A stretch of DNA of 64,000 nucleotides from Macrotis lagotis. Taxonomy: Eukaryota > Chordata > Mammalia > Peramelemorphia > Peramelidae. The position numbers and the translations under genes are program-made. The notes under the pieces are model-generated. The model did no database searches. It saw nothing but the letters and a program-made list of their open reading frames with translations, and had not been told where the DNA came from. The number at the start of each line of letters is the position of its first letter. Position 1 is the stretch's first letter. The DNA lies in contig NC_133666.1 in assembly GCF_037893015.1 (NCBI RefSeq), forward strand, positions 624,477,852 to 624,541,851. Reading direction: 5' to 3'. Below are positions 24,751 through 32,194 of the stretch, piece after piece.

Positions 24751-27700
24751 CATCCGTCTCCAATCCTGGCCAAGAAATTATTAGCAACTCTGCTTTGGCT
24801 TTAGGAAGAATGCCAGCAGATACTCAGAAAATTGAAGTCCCCCATCACTTCTATATCATTAAAGACTTGTGATTTATTTCCCAAACTCCTCCAGAACAAA
24901 CCAGAACCACAAAGTTATTCACATTCTTTGGTCTAGAAATTCATCTCTTGAACTCCAATATGAAAAAGAAATTTATGCAAAGATATTCTCAGTTGTACCA
25001 TTCAAAACTGAACAACTGCCAATGCTCCCTTCATCCCCCTGAACAGGGTGTTTGTTATGCAAACAGTGGATTGATGGCAGCAGGGTGATGGAGTGGGAAG
25101 AGCATTGGACTGGACTTTGGTGGCTGAGGACTGGATTGGATATCTAGCTTCAATGAATTCATTAGCTGTGGGAGTATGAACAAGTCCCTCCATCTCTCTG
25201 AGCCTCAGTTTCATCATCTGCAAAATGAAGATAATGATCCTAGTACTACTGGCCTTAAAGGGATCTTAAAACCTTGAAAGAGAATAGAAATCAGAGCTAT
25301 TATTACTGTGACTACATGGTGGCAAAAAGGGACATATGGACACTGACTGGTAAGATAGAAATATATCTGAGGGTGGTTAGGTGGCATAGTGGATGAAGCA
25401 CCCACCTTGGAGTCAGGAGTACCTGGGTTCAAATCCGGTCTCAGACACTTAATAATTACCTAGCTGTGTGGCCTTGGGCAAGCCATTTAACCCCATTTGC
25501 CTTGCAAAAAAAGAAATATATCTGAGAAGTGATGTTAAATGTAAAAAGTAGAAAACAAAATGCCATATGCAATAGTGATCATATCATGACTCCATTAACA
25601 TCTTTCCAATGAAGAGAACTGAGTGTAAAGTTGAATATTTATTTGCTTTTTGTTTAGGGATAGTTTCTCAATTTCATATTTTTTAATGACAATGAGACTT
25701 AGTTATAAAAGGTAATTAGTTATTTACTTATTACAAGATAATTTGTGGTCAGATGCTTCCATCTAAGACCTATCTTTGCTGTTGCTATTGTTGTTCAGTG
25801 GTTTCAGTTGTTTCTGACTCTTCATGACCTCATTTGGTGTTTTCTTGGCAATGATATTGTAGTGATTTGCCATTGCCATCTTCAGTTCCTTTTACAGATG
25901 AGGAACTGAGGTAAACAGGGTTAAGTGACTTGCCTAGGGTCACACAGCTAGTAAGTGTTTGAGGCTAGATTTGAACTCAGGTCCTCCTGATTCCAGGTCT
26001 AGCACTCTATCATTTCACCAGCTAGATACCCCCAAGATGTATCTTTAGGTCCCAAAATATCAGAACTGACAGGGATCTAAGAGAAAATCTTGACCAACCT
26101 CCTCATTTTACAAAAGGATAAACTGAGAACCCATCTGAGTAAGATGGCTTATTCAAGGTCCCATGGTTAGCTAGTGGCAAAGTTAGTACTCAAATTAAAA
26201 CTGAAGTTGAGATAATGTTCTCAAGAAAGTCTCTACTATGTATCAACACTGACCACCTCAGTCGAGGGTACTTCTCTATTTACATTCACAGGCTTGACAA
26301 AAACTAGGCCAGATTTCTTTTTAAAGAACATTGGGGTGAGGATGATGGCCAGGGTAGGTGGTGGCAATCCTTTTGCAAAAGGAAAGGAATTAATTTACCT
26401 GTTTCATAAATCAAGACAATCACATGCCAAGTTTGCTTAAAGTAAAAAGCACTTAGAATGCCAGCTATTTCTGGCTTCTCCATCCTCCTCTCTTATACTC
26501 CCGCTCCTCCTTTAGGATTTATTTCTCCCAGACCAAAGAGAGAGAGTGGTCACACTCCCAACCTTAATTCTGCTCTGCCTCCTTCCTGTTGCTTCTGTCA
26601 TCAGAGGTACTCCCTCTAACCTACCAAGGGCCAGAGAAACCCTGAAGGATCTGTCAACTCTCTGGGGATACCAGGATCACTGATCCCTGGGTCTCGGTGT
26701 GCTAAGTCAAAGTAGACTTGGAAGCTGATGACACAAGTAGGGCCTTTCTGATGATGATGATGATGATGATGATTTATGGTGAGGTACTGTGGCATAGTGA
26801 ATAGAGAATCCTTAGAGTCAAGATCAAGAGCTGGGGACAGCTAGGTGGCAAAGTGGATAGAACATTCAGCCCTGGAATCAGGAGAACCTGAGCTCAAATC
26901 TGAATTCAGACATTTGATACTTATTAGCTGTGTGACCTTGGGAGAGTCACTTAATTCCATTGCCTCACCAAAACAAAAAAAGACCAAAGGTTCAAGTAAG
27001 ATTCTGATGTATCCTGGTTGAGTGACCCAGGGCAAGTCACTTTAGCTCTTGGTTTTAAGAGGCATCACCCTCTTAAGACTTATAAAAGGCAAAGTAAAGG
27101 ACTGAGCAGCAGAGTGAAGACTGAGCAGTACTAGAACAGGGAGTCTCTTGCTCTGAGAATTCTCTACACCAGTGAAATCACACAGTCAGTCCAAAACAAG
27201 CCAACAAACAAAACCCCCACCTTTCTATAACACTTCCAGAGGCAATGTGGTAGAAGAATGTAGAATCAGGCCTTAAAGTCAACAGCCCAAGGATTCAAGT
27301 ACAAACTCAAGCGTCCTAAATCTGTGATACTAAAAGAGTCCTTTCAATCCCCCAGGCAATTTTCTAAGTCTCCCTGAGCCTGTAACCAACGAAATCACAG
27401 GGGTCAAGACAAAAGCTTCAAGTTTGCATAATTGATAGAATATTATTATTATTATTATTATTCTCATTTTACAGAAAAGGAAACTGAGGTTAAGGGACTT
27501 GGGTAAGATCACACAATCTGTGCCTGAACTCAGGTTTTGGGGGGACTCCCAAGTTCAACACTTGCTGCCTCTCCTTGGATCAGCATCAATTCAGCTTTAA
27601 CTTGCGACAGGCAACTTCCTCTTCCCTCATAAAGCCGAGGAGCTGGGAAGCTGAGGTGGGGGAGGGGGGGGAAGGGGAAGGGTGGGGAGCTGTCAGTGGC

Positions 27701-28549
27701 TCTTACCAGAATGTAGTCTGCCCACATATCCCGGGCTGATTTCAGGGCTGCCTGTCTGAGCTTCATCACATGCTCGTAGCGAGAATTGGACCAGTGCTTG
27801 GGGCCCTCCTCGTCAGGGTAGGACCTGTGGGGAGCCACAGTTGTCTACAAAGTGAGGAACGGGGCCTGGTTGGACCCCCACCCCCACCCCGACCACATAG
27901 CAGCCCTTGGGTGGGGGTGGGGGGTGGAGCTAAGAAACCCAGCTCCGCGGGGTCTGCCTCCAGGGTTGGCCCTTCCCGAGTGGGTGTCCTGGCGCCCGGC
28001 AAGCCCCGAAGCCTGGCCCGGGCCACCCCGGCCAGCTTCCCGCCTCCCGCACAACCAGTCCGGCCCCCCCTCACCTCGGCTCCTCCAGGGGCCGCCACTC
28101 CACGTAGTGGTACAAGTTCTTCACGCCCACCAGCCACTCCCGCAGCACGGCCGAGGTGTTGTCCACGTTGTGGTCCGTGGCCACCCTACAAAGACACAGG
28201 CACTCTGCGCTCGGGCCGGGGCCAGGCCGAGGAGGGGGCCCGGCCGCAGGGGAGGAGCAGGCAGGGACGGGGATCCTCACCAGAGCGCGGTCCGGTCCCG
28301 CGGGTGCCGCAGCCGCTCCAGGGCGCCCAGGGTCGAGGGCAGCGCGTGGGCCGCATTCCGGGCGATGAGCGCGATGAGGACCCGCGGCGCCTGCAGGGAA
28401 GACTCGGGGCTCCAGCGCTCCTCGGGGAAGTAGGCGGCAGCTGGGCCTGGGCCCCGCAGGAGCAGCGCGGCGGCGGCGCACAGCGCCAGGCCCAGCAGGC
28501 GCGGGCTCCCGGGGCTCCGGCTCCGGCTCCCGGCCCAAGCTGTGCCCAT
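11385..28549 (-). CDS. COLGALT1: COLGALT1, procollagen galactosyltransferase 1 (exons 1-10 of the gene; 3' end outside window)
   Basis: Spliced gene on the minus strand. Coding exons: 28281-28549, 28075-28185, 27707-27824, 23017-23151, 22308-22512, 21971-22090, 14952-15028, 14735-14841, 13799-13931, 11385-11512. They join in frame into 467 codons plus 2 nt, and every intron reads GT-AG on the minus strand. The protein matches human COLGALT1 nearly throughout: signal peptide, then [11 protein letters not shown], a DAD motif at residues 169-171, [14 protein letters not shown], and the GT25-type motif [12 protein letters not shown]. The family enzyme transfers galactose from UDP-Gal to hydroxylysine of procollagen in the ER lumen and needs Mn2+ bound by DxD motifs. 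About 155 C-terminal codons are absent, including the ER-retention tail known from human. COLGALT2 and CERCAM are less likely because the N-terminus and exon 1 follow COLGALT1. Oddity: the second DxD reads EWD at residues 464-466. Confidence 0.96.
11513..12730. other. Unassigned sequence in COLGALT1 intron 9
   Basis: Mixed composition. Short open frames (for example 11604-11792, 12297-12566) have no family signature or paired splice sites. Nothing recognisable. Confidence 0.4.
12735..12815 (-). repeat. MIR 3' end, antisense
   Basis: TTTCTATAGCTCTCACAG followed by TTTGCAAAGCCCTTTTA is the reverse of the MIR/THER 3' end. Confidence 0.55.
13091..13440 (+). mobile_element. CAT-tailed marsupial SINE
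   Basis: tRNA-like head AGCTAGGTGATGCAATGG, then a body distinct from MAR1 (CCTGATTTATATCTGATCAC; CAGATGGTTCTGGAGGAGAA; AAGAATGAAGGACAAGCACC) that ends in nine CAT units at 13411-13438. The same family occurs at 29876, 44127, 49414 (antisense) and 59806. Confidence 0.85.
13411..13438. repeat. (CAT)9 trinucleotide repeat
   Basis: Pure CAT units forming the tail of the SINE. Read as protein it gives poly-Ser or poly-Asp, which is an artefact. Confidence 0.95.
13455..13650 (-). mobile_element. L3/CR1 3' end, antisense
   Basis: TTTGGGACAGCTCTAGATGT, TAGGAAGTACATAATGACTT, TTGTTCCTAGTTCTGTCCTC, with a 17-T run at about 13545-13559. Confidence 0.7.
13799..13931 (-). CDS. COLGALT1: COLGALT1 coding exon 9 (residues 381-425)
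   Basis: Encodes [40 protein letters not shown] and IWKE. The [12 protein letters not shown] block is the conserved GT25/LPS-glycosyltransferase family core. Acceptor CCTTCTAG, donor GTAAGT. It ends in phase 0 and joins directly to exon 10. Confidence 0.95.
14035..14290 (-). repeat. MIR/THER, antisense
   Basis: TAATCCTCATAACAACTACC, GAGGAAATTAAGGTAAACAG and GACTTGTTCAGATTCACATA in order: a nearly full-length antisense MIR between exons 9 and 8. Confidence 0.75.
14735..14841 (-). CDS. COLGALT1: COLGALT1 coding exon 8 (residues 346-381)
   Basis: Encodes [19 protein letters not shown] and [17 protein letters not shown], the start of the second, GT25-type domain (INLxRRxDRRERM is the family signature). 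Acceptor CTTGTAG, donor GTGAGT. The intron to exon 7 is only 110 bp. Lys381 is split AA|A across the exon 8/9 junction. Confidence 0.95.
14952..15028 (-). CDS. COLGALT1: COLGALT1 coding exon 7 (residues 320-345), linker
   Basis: Small 77-bp exon encoding [20 protein letters not shown] and then KMGFDE. This is the linker between the two glycosyltransferase domains; the human counterpart reads VKHPPAEPSRF. Acceptor CCTGTAG, donor GTAAGA. It is the least conserved internal exon, as expected for a linker. Confidence 0.92.
15029..15344. other. COLGALT1 intron 6, unassigned start
   Basis: A short L1-like phrase at about 15070-15115 (TGTGGTATCAAAGAACTGGG); the rest shows nothing recognisable. Confidence 0.35.
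15345..15505 (+). mobile_element. L2 LINE 3' end containing (CA)n
   Basis: ACTCCTTGAGAGTAGGAATT, then CA repeats, then TTAGCAAAGTGCCTGGTATA and TGTTTATTGACT, the L2 3' terminus. The microsatellite lies where L2 normally has a short link. Confidence 0.75.
15396..15436. repeat. (AC)20 microsatellite
   Basis: Pure dinucleotide run within the L2 fragment. Confidence 0.97.
15506..15942 (+). mobile_element. Older L1 3' end
   Basis: ORF2 tail remnant (GGCTAAACAAATTGTGATAC) then 3' UTR ending TTAAAAGGGATGGCTCTCTG and an A-rich tail. Confidence 0.75.
15943..16097 (-). mobile_element. Short marsupial SINE, antisense, with 11-bp target-site duplication
   Basis: Full-length copy ending CACCTAGCCACCCC. 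A perfect AGATTAAATGG duplication lies at 15932-15942 and 16098-16108. Little diverged from the copy at 7443, so a recent insertion. Confidence 0.93.
16109..17214. other. Unassigned intron sequence
   Basis: No exon or definite repeat. 16380-16560 has a purine-rich, weakly L2-like look; 16990-17214 may be a decayed L2. Confidence 0.35.
17215..17292 (+). mobile_element. L2 3' end fragment
   Basis: ACATAGTAGGAGTTTAACAA followed by ATACTTCTTAATCAA matches the L2 terminus. Confidence 0.55.
17293..17437 (-). mobile_element. Short marsupial SINE, antisense, with 18-bp target-site duplication
   Basis: GCAAGGCAAATGGGGTTAAG through CACCTAGCCGCCCC. A perfect 18-bp duplication occurs at 17275-17292 and 17438-17455. 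Confidence 0.94.
17456..17590 (+). repeat. MIR 3' half
   Basis: GAGCAAGCCATTTACCTTCT, CCCATCTGTAAAATGAAGAG, then GGGCTAGATAATGTCTAAGA. Confidence 0.7.
17850..19099 (+). mobile_element. L2 LINE, 3' part, split by a SINE
   Basis: Long diverged L2: TGATCTTCCTAAAGCACAGG near 18440, then TTCCTTCAAGACTCAGTTAA before the SINE, and TCCACTAAAATGTGAGTTC and GGTCAGGGTATCTG after it. Confidence 0.7.
18744..18892 (+). mobile_element. Marsupial SINE inside L2
   Basis: GGGCAGTTAGGTAGTATAGT, CCTGAGTTCAAATCCTAATT, TGTGTGACTCTGGTCAGG. The 3' end is diverged. Confidence 0.75.
19132..20676 (+). mobile_element. L1 LINE, 5'-truncated, with large ORF2 remnant
   Basis: Runs from the C-terminal part of ORF2 through the 3' UTR to an A-rich tail. 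The 13-bp flanks at 19119-19131 and 20677-20689 match at 12 positions. The longest and best-preserved L1 coding relic in the window. Confidence 0.9.
19134..20222 (+). pseudogene. L1 ORF2 C-terminal remnant
   Basis: Aligns with the C-terminal third of L1 ORF2p: [29 protein letters not shown], a zinc-knuckle-like segment [20 protein letters not shown], and [20 protein letters not shown]. Two long open stretches in the same frame are separated by one stop at 19683-19685. The endonuclease and reverse transcriptase are missing, so it is non-functional. It lies opposite to COLGALT1 in intron 6. Confidence 0.88.
20813..21059. other. Unassigned intron sequence
   Basis: Nothing recognised. Confidence 0.4.
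21060..21325 (+). repeat. MIR/THER
   Basis: AGAGCTAGGTGGCTGTGCAT, CTGAGCAAGTCACTTAACCA, then GATCAAATGAGATAATATTT and AAGTGCTTTGCAAATCC. Confidence 0.75.
21404..21539 (-). mobile_element. Short marsupial SINE, antisense, with internal deletion
   Basis: TTTTTTTTGCAAGGCCCAAG lacks about 20 bp of the usual body; it ends CACCTAGCTGCCCC. The 13-bp duplication CTATCCATTCTTT lies at 21391-21403 and 21540-21552. Confidence 0.92.
21971..22090 (-). CDS. COLGALT1: COLGALT1 coding exon 6 (residues 280-320)
   Basis: Encodes [20 protein letters not shown] and [20 protein letters not shown]. It closes the N-terminal glycosyltransferase domain. Acceptor GCTTGCAG, donor GTAAGT. It starts with the last two bases of Glu280 and ends with the first base of Val320. 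The following intron is the longest complete one in this gene here (6.9 kb) and is filled with L1, L2 and SINE copies. Confidence 0.94.
22308..22512 (-). CDS. COLGALT1: COLGALT1 coding exon 5 (residues 212-280)
   Basis: 68 codons plus 1 nt: [36 protein letters not shown], then [20 protein letters not shown]. Acceptor CCTTGCAG, donor GTGAGC. This is one of the most conserved parts of the family; only a few residues differ from human (RRRDRR for RKRDRR, EASRE for AASRN). Confidence 0.95.
22690..22850 (-). mobile_element. L2 3' end, antisense
   Basis: CAATAAGCATTTATTGATAG, then ACAGTCCCTGCCCTCACAGA and GCTTACATTTCAGC. Confidence 0.7.
23017..23151 (-). CDS. COLGALT1: COLGALT1 coding exon 4 (residues 167-211), carries the DAD motif
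   Basis: Exactly 45 codons in phase 0. FLDADN at the start holds Asp169-Ala-Asp171, which corresponds to human D166-x-D168, the first Mn2+/UDP-sugar DxD motif. It continues with [20 protein letters not shown] and [13 protein letters not shown]. Acceptor TTTTTTAG, donor GTAGGC. Too short in the open frame to stand out by length, so it was found by homology and splice sites. Confidence 0.95.
23152..23434. other. Start of COLGALT1 intron 3, unassigned
   Basis: No repeat or exon recognised. Confidence 0.4.
23455..24158 (+). mobile_element. L1 3' end with 20-bp target-site duplication
   Basis: 5'-truncated copy starting in the last part of ORF2 (CATACCCTTTGACCCAGCAA), 3' UTR with a G-run near 24080, and an AATAAAAATAAA tail. 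A perfect 20-bp direct repeat is at 23435-23454 and 24159-24178. Confidence 0.95.
24291..24500. repeat. 40-bp-period minisatellite, about 5 copies
   Basis: The phrase ATCAT..TGACCAA recurs with TGA ending at 24300, 24340, 24380, 24420 and 24460, exactly 40 bp apart. Each unit also holds a CCATATxGTTA-like and a TAACxATA-like block. Units are diverged in sequence but uniform in length. Confidence 0.88.
24699..24748. repeat. (GA)25 microsatellite
   Basis: Uninterrupted 50-bp GA run. Confidence 0.97.
24749..25084. other. Unassigned, possible decayed L1 piece
   Basis: 24935-25030 weakly resembles an old L1 ORF2 tail (AAATTTATGCAAAGATATTC). Otherwise unassigned. Confidence 0.35.
25085..25310 (+). 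repeat. MIR
   Basis: AGTGGGAAGAGCATTGGACT, then GAGCCTCAGTTTCATCATCT and GCAAAATGAAGATAATGATC. Confidence 0.75.
25372..25511 (+). mobile_element. Short marsupial SINE with 15-bp target-site duplication
   Basis: Head GGTTAGGTGGCATAGTGGAT, body CAAATCCGGTCTCAGACACT, tail TTTGCCTTGCAAAAAA. The duplication AGAAATATATCTGAG is perfect at 25357-25371 and 25512-25526. Confidence 0.95.
25785..26033 (-). mobile_element. MAR1-type SINE, antisense
   Basis: TTTCTGACTCTTCATGACCT, TTACAGATGAGGAACTGAGG, GGTCACACAGCTAGTAAGTG. Confidence 0.87.
26050..26215 (-). repeat. MIR-like, antisense
   Basis: CCTCATTTTACAAAAGGATA, AACTGAGAACCC, TCAAGGTCCCATGGTTAGCT: a decayed antisense MIR. Confidence 0.5.
26216..26748. 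other. Unassigned intron sequence
   Basis: No exon or repeat recognised. Confidence 0.4.
26749..26773. repeat. (TGA)8 trinucleotide repeat
   Basis: Pure TGA/GAT units; no SINE is joined to it on either side, unlike the CAT runs. Confidence 0.95.
26832..26983 (+). mobile_element. Short marsupial SINE
   Basis: GGGGACAGCTAGGTGGCAAA, GAGCTCAAATCTGAATTCAG, ACCAAAACAAAAAAAG tail. Confidence 0.87.
26984..27429. other. Unassigned intron sequence
   Basis: Nothing recognised apart from a short MIR-like phrase near 27020. Confidence 0.35.
27430..27560 (-). repeat. MIR fragment, antisense, with (TTA)n
   Basis: ATT/TTA units at 27440-27462, then CTCATTTTACAGAAAAGGAA and ACTGAGGTTAAGGGACTTGG. Only 150 bp from exon 3. 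Confidence 0.65.
27707..27824 (-). CDS. COLGALT1: COLGALT1 coding exon 3 (residues 127-166)
   Basis: Encodes [20 protein letters not shown] and then [19 protein letters not shown], nearly identical to the human enzyme. Acceptor CCCCACAG, donor GTAAGA. The exon ends at a codon boundary just before the FLDAD metal-binding motif, which opens exon 4. The following intron is 4.6 kb. Confidence 0.95.
28075..28185 (-). CDS. COLGALT1: COLGALT1 coding exon 2 (residues 90-127)
   Basis: This exon encodes [17 protein letters not shown] and continues to WRPLEEP, the N-terminal glycosyltransferase domain. Acceptor TTTGTAG, donor GTGAGG. The intron before it is only 95 bp and the one after it 250 bp, all inside the CpG island. 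The exon begins with the last base of Trp90 and ends with two bases of Arg127. Confidence 0.95.
28281..28549 (-). CDS. COLGALT1: COLGALT1 coding exon 1 (residues 1-89 and part of 90)
   Basis: The ATG at 28549-28547 has G at -3 and G at +4, a good Kozak context, and it opens with MGTAWAG. Residues 1-39 form a signal peptide: basic and serine-rich start, hydrophobic [14 protein letters not shown] core, and an Ala-rich cleavage region before Tyr40. The mature start [11 protein letters not shown] and the stretch [15 protein letters not shown] are nearly the human COLGALT1 sequence, with an offset of three residues. The donor GTGAGG lies at 28280-28275 and splits Trp90 as TG|G. Confidence 0.95.
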
Positions 28550-29387
28550 AGCGAGAGGACCCTGCCGGGCCCTGGCCGCCGCTAAGCCGCCTTTCCGCCT
28601 CCGCCCGCGGCGCTCTGCACACAGGCCAGCCCTGCTACGGCGCTTCCCCGGGAGACTCTGGGCCCGCGTGAAGCCAGCCCGGATCCGGCCCTAAAGGAAT
28701 GGGCCTCGAGTCCCAATCCCCCACCCGGGACCCCGCCCCGCCCCAGCACCGGTCTCGGGCCTTAAAGGGGAGGGCCCTCCTCCCCAGTCCTGCCCCTTCC
28801 CCATCCAACACCGCCCGGCCACGAAGCCCGGCCTCGTAGGGATCCGCCCCTTGAGTCTAGACCTGACCCGGTCTGGGGAGAGGCTCACTGGGCGCCCCAG
28901 CGGAGGCCCGGGCTGGACTCTGGACACGTGCCCCACGGGGTGGGATCCCACACGGACCGAAGTGGCCCAGTCTTGCAACACATAACGGGCTGAGTCCCGC
29001 CGCGCCTCTAGGTGCTGGGGCCGGGCCTTCCCATCCGAAATGACTTTTGGGGGGAGGATTTCGCTCAGTCAGGGGTCACTGAACGTCAAAAGTGGAAAAG
29101 GGCCCCTTCACCCTCCGTAGGGTGCTAACGCCTCGGCTGACCCTTGTACCGAGTCCTCCCCTTACCATCTATGGAGCCTGGAGGCTGGACTCCAGCCCCA
29201 CCCCCTCTCCGGGCCTGGATCGGAAGACCTCTCTCCCTCTAGAACCCACTGCCACGTGTGAGCAGCCTTAGCTACTCTGACCAACCTCACCAAACGGAGC
29301 AGTACTGAGCTGAAGAGGTCCTGAGGGACCATCTAGAGCTACCACCTCTTTTTACAGTTACAGAAACAAGACCCCTGGAGTGGTTGG

Positions 29388-29610
29388 TTTATAATTTAAT
29401 GGCATTTACATAAGATTTTAACATTTGCAAAGCATATTACACGTGTTTTTTTATTTGATCCCCATAATAATCCTGGAGGTTGATGCTATTATCACTCCTG
29501 TGTTACAGAAGAGAAAATAGGCAGACGATTAAGTGATTTGCCCAGGTTTACACATCTACTAAGTGTAACTTGCTCAAGGTCACACAGATAGTAAATGTTT
29601 CTAGCTCTTT
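29388..29610 (-). repeat. MIR/THER, antisense
   Basis: TTGCAAAGCATATTACACGT, GATCCCCATAATAATCCTGG, GATTTGCCCAGGTTTACACA. Confidence 0.7.
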
Positions 29611-29875
29611 GTAATGGCTTAAGGGAGCAGGGTCAGGATCTCAGATCACAGATTAGATTTAAAGTCCCAACATGTCTTCCATGTGCAGATACTGTCACTC
29701 CTTACTGTATTGGGATGATGTAAAGGAAATGGCAAGGAGCATGTGTTTAATTTGGCTCCTGTGAAATCAATGGCCAAATATTTACTGACTGATAATGTTG
29801 CTCCACCTCTACTACCTTGGTTTTTGAAGAGAGTAACAGGCTACTGTTTGTTCTCCATCACTATAAGAACCATCG

Positions 29876-30195
29876 AGGGCAGTTAGGAGGCAAGTGATAG
29901 AGCGAGCACTGGCCTTGAAGATAGGAGGACAAGAGTTCAAATCTGATCTCAGACCCTTGATGCCTACTAGCTGTGTGACCTTGGGCAAGTCACTTAATCC
30001 TTATTGCCTGGCAACCAGGGTCATCCTCTGTTGTCCTGATTCATATCTGGTCACAGAACCCAGACGGTTCTGGAGGAGAAAGTGAGACTGGTGACTTAGC
30101 ACATCTCCTTCACTCAAATTCAGTTTACATCTTTGTCATGGCATCACTTCCCTGGTGTTGTGGTCTTCTTCAGAAATGAAGGACAGACATAATTA
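29876..30195 (+). mobile_element. CAT-tailed marsupial SINE
   Basis: GGGCAGTTAGGAGGCAAGTG, ACCTTGGGCAAGTCACTTAA, then the family body CCTGATTCATATCTGGTCAC, CAGACGGTTCTGGAGGAGAA and AATGAAGGACAGACAT. The CAT tail has decayed. Confidence 0.85.
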
Positions 30196-30879
30196 CAAGA
30201 ACCTGTAGAATAGGTTCATTGGTCAATTGAGACTTTTCCTATCCACTGACTAGAAAATTCTTACCTTTCTCCTCCTTGTGATCCAGAGTAACCATCCATT
30301 GAGATAAAAGTCTTACACTGCTATCAGTCCCTGTTCTCTCAAGCCCATCTAGTTCTCCTCAACCTCTCCAAATTCCTTAACCTCTACAGTCCTTTTGTGC
30401 CCTCTGGAACCTCTGTTCTATGATAAACTAACTCCCTTTCTTCCTAAACCTAGACTTCTTCTTATATTCTTTCTATCTTTCTATGCTCAATGTCTTTCTA
30501 TGCTCAAGGAAACCTAACACACTCCAGGAGAGGATATAACCAAAGTAACAATGCCCAATGCTGGATGCTCCTCTTATCCCTGCCCCCATACCCCCAACCC
30601 ACTGAACCAAGAAATGTTATGTGTCATATTCATTTCTCCAAGCTGCCATTTCCAAATGATCCCTCTGCTTCTTTCACTTTGAAACCTTTCTCCTTTAGAG
30701 GTTGGCTCCATCTCTATCAATGATGTTAGAATGTTTCTTTATAGTTCTTTTGTGCATTTTGCCACCTCTTCTTAATCTTTTCTGTTTCTATTAAATTCCT
30801 ATGATTTTTTGCCTTTTATCAGCCCATTTTACATAAAACTTTACCTTGATATGTCTAATTTTTATGAAGAGATCTCTTG
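30196..30879. other. Unassigned intergenic sequence
   Basis: C/T-rich, possibly very old L2, but no clear landmark. Confidence 0.35.
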
Positions 30880-31022
30880 TCTTTCTCATTATAACCATAT
30901 ATAAACATCACTTCTTGGCAAGTAGAGGAAAAAGAAATGGAAGCAGTGTCAGATTTTATATTCTTGGACTCAAAGATCACTGAAGAAGGTGACTTCAGTA
31001 AATAAATTAAAAGATGCTTGCT

Positions 31023-31202
31023 TGGGTCAGCAAGGTGACACAGTGGATAGAGCACCAAACCTGGAGTCAGGAGGACCTGAATTCAAATCTGACCTCAGAC
31101 ACTTAATAATTGCTTAGCTGTGTGACCTTAAGCAAGTCACTTAACCCCATTGCCTTAAATAAATAAAAATTTTTGAAAAGAGTTATAAAGTTGTTTAAAG
31201 AG
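31023..31202 (+). mobile_element. Short marsupial SINE with 14-bp target-site duplication
   Basis: GGTGACACAGTGGATAGAGC through TTAACCCCATTGCC and an A-rich tail. The duplication AAAAGATGCTTGCT is perfect at 31009-31022 and 31203-31216, and the host RTE frame resumes after it. Confidence 0.94.
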
Positions 31203-31402
31203 AAAAGATGCTTGCTCCTTGGAAGGAAAGCTATGGCAAAACTGGACAGCATACAAAAAAAGCAGAGATATCTTGCCAATAAAGATCTATATAGTCTAAG
31301 CTATAGGCTTTCAGTAGCAATGTATGGCTGTGAGGATTGGATTGTAAGGAAAGTTGAGCGTCTCAGAATTGACACTTTAAATTCTGGTGTTGGGGAAGAC
31401 TT

Positions 31403-31557
31403 CTTTTTAATTTCTCTTTTTTGTGAGGCAATTGAGATTAAGTGATTTGCCCAGGGTCGCATAGTTAATAAGTATCAAGTATCTGAGACCAGATTTGAAT
31501 TCAGGTCCTCCTGACTCCAGAACTAGTGTTCTATCCACTGCACCACCTATTTTCCCC
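31403..31557 (-). mobile_element. Marsupial SINE, antisense, inside RTE
   Basis: GTGATTTGCCCAGGGTCGCA, GATTTGAATTCAGGTCCTCC, ending CACCACCTATTTTCCCC. Confidence 0.85.
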
Positions 31558-31897
31558 TGGAGAAGACTTTTGATCATCCCTTGAACAGCAAGGAGATCAA
31601 TCAATCAATATGTAAAGATATTAATTCAAGTTATTCACTGAAAAGTCAAACACTGAAGCTTAATCTTAAATACTTTTTGATCACACAGAATGAGCAAACG
31701 GTACTCACTGGAAAAGACACTGATGTTGTGAAAGATGAAAGGCAAAAGGGAAAAGGGATGGTAGAGGTTGAGATGAATAAGTAGTATTATGGAAAAAATG
31801 AATGCCAACTTGGACAGTGTTCTTAAAGATAGTGAAAGGTCCAAGGGGTCATGAAGAGTCAGACAGAGCTGACCCACAACCAAGAACCATCTCTATC

Positions 31898-32155
31898 AGG
31901 GCAGCGAGGTAGTACAATGGATAGAGGTAGTACAATGGATAGAGTGCTGGGCTTGAAATCATAAAGACTCATCTTTCTAAGATCAAAAATCACCTCAGAC
32001 ATTTACTAGCTGGATGACCCTAGGCAAGTCACTTGATCCTGTTTGCCTCAGTTTCCTCATCTGTAAAATGAGCTGGAAAAGAAAATGGCAAGACCACTCC
32101 AGTATCTCTGCCAAGAAAACCCAAATGAGATAACAAAACCCCAAATAAAAATTAG
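31898..32155 (+). mobile_element. MAR1-type SINE with duplicated head
   Basis: The head holds an 18-bp tandem duplication (GAGGTAGTACAATGGATA twice, 31908-31943). The body reads CAGTTTCCTCATCTGTAAAA and TCTGCCAAGAAAACCCAAAT. Confidence 0.85.
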
Positions 32156-32194
32156 TGAAAAGCAATCACCCTATTTAGTTTCTGCTAGGACACT

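Larger units (their letters stand above)
27850..29270. promoter_or_regulatory. CpG island and promoter region of COLGALT1
   Basis: The only strongly GC- and CpG-rich stretch in the window. It covers COLGALT1 exons 1-2 and about 700 bp upstream of the ATG. GC boxes (CCCCGCCCC) lie near 28731-28745 and 28846, and CACGTG E-boxes near 28924 and 29254. No TATA box is placed sensibly before the ATG. This fits a housekeeping-type, broad-start promoter. Boundaries are by eye; the transcription start is not visible. Confidence 0.8.
30880..31872 (+). mobile_element. RTE/BovB-like LINE 3' part, split by two SINEs
   Basis: The reading EMEAVSDFIFLDSKITEEGD (30938-30997) and, after the first SINE, KRCLLLGRKAMAKLDSIQK and VAMYGCEDWIVRKVERLRID are the C-terminal part of an RTE polyprotein. 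After the second SINE it continues to a tail with GGGGTCATGAAGAGTCAGAC. Frameshifts are present. Confidence 0.82.

Noticed and set aside
27770..28622. Long overlapping open frames on both strands (up to 271 codons) in the GC-rich region
   Set aside because: They overlap COLGALT1 exons 1-3 in other frames and lack any family signature; GC-rich CpG islands produce few stops by chance.
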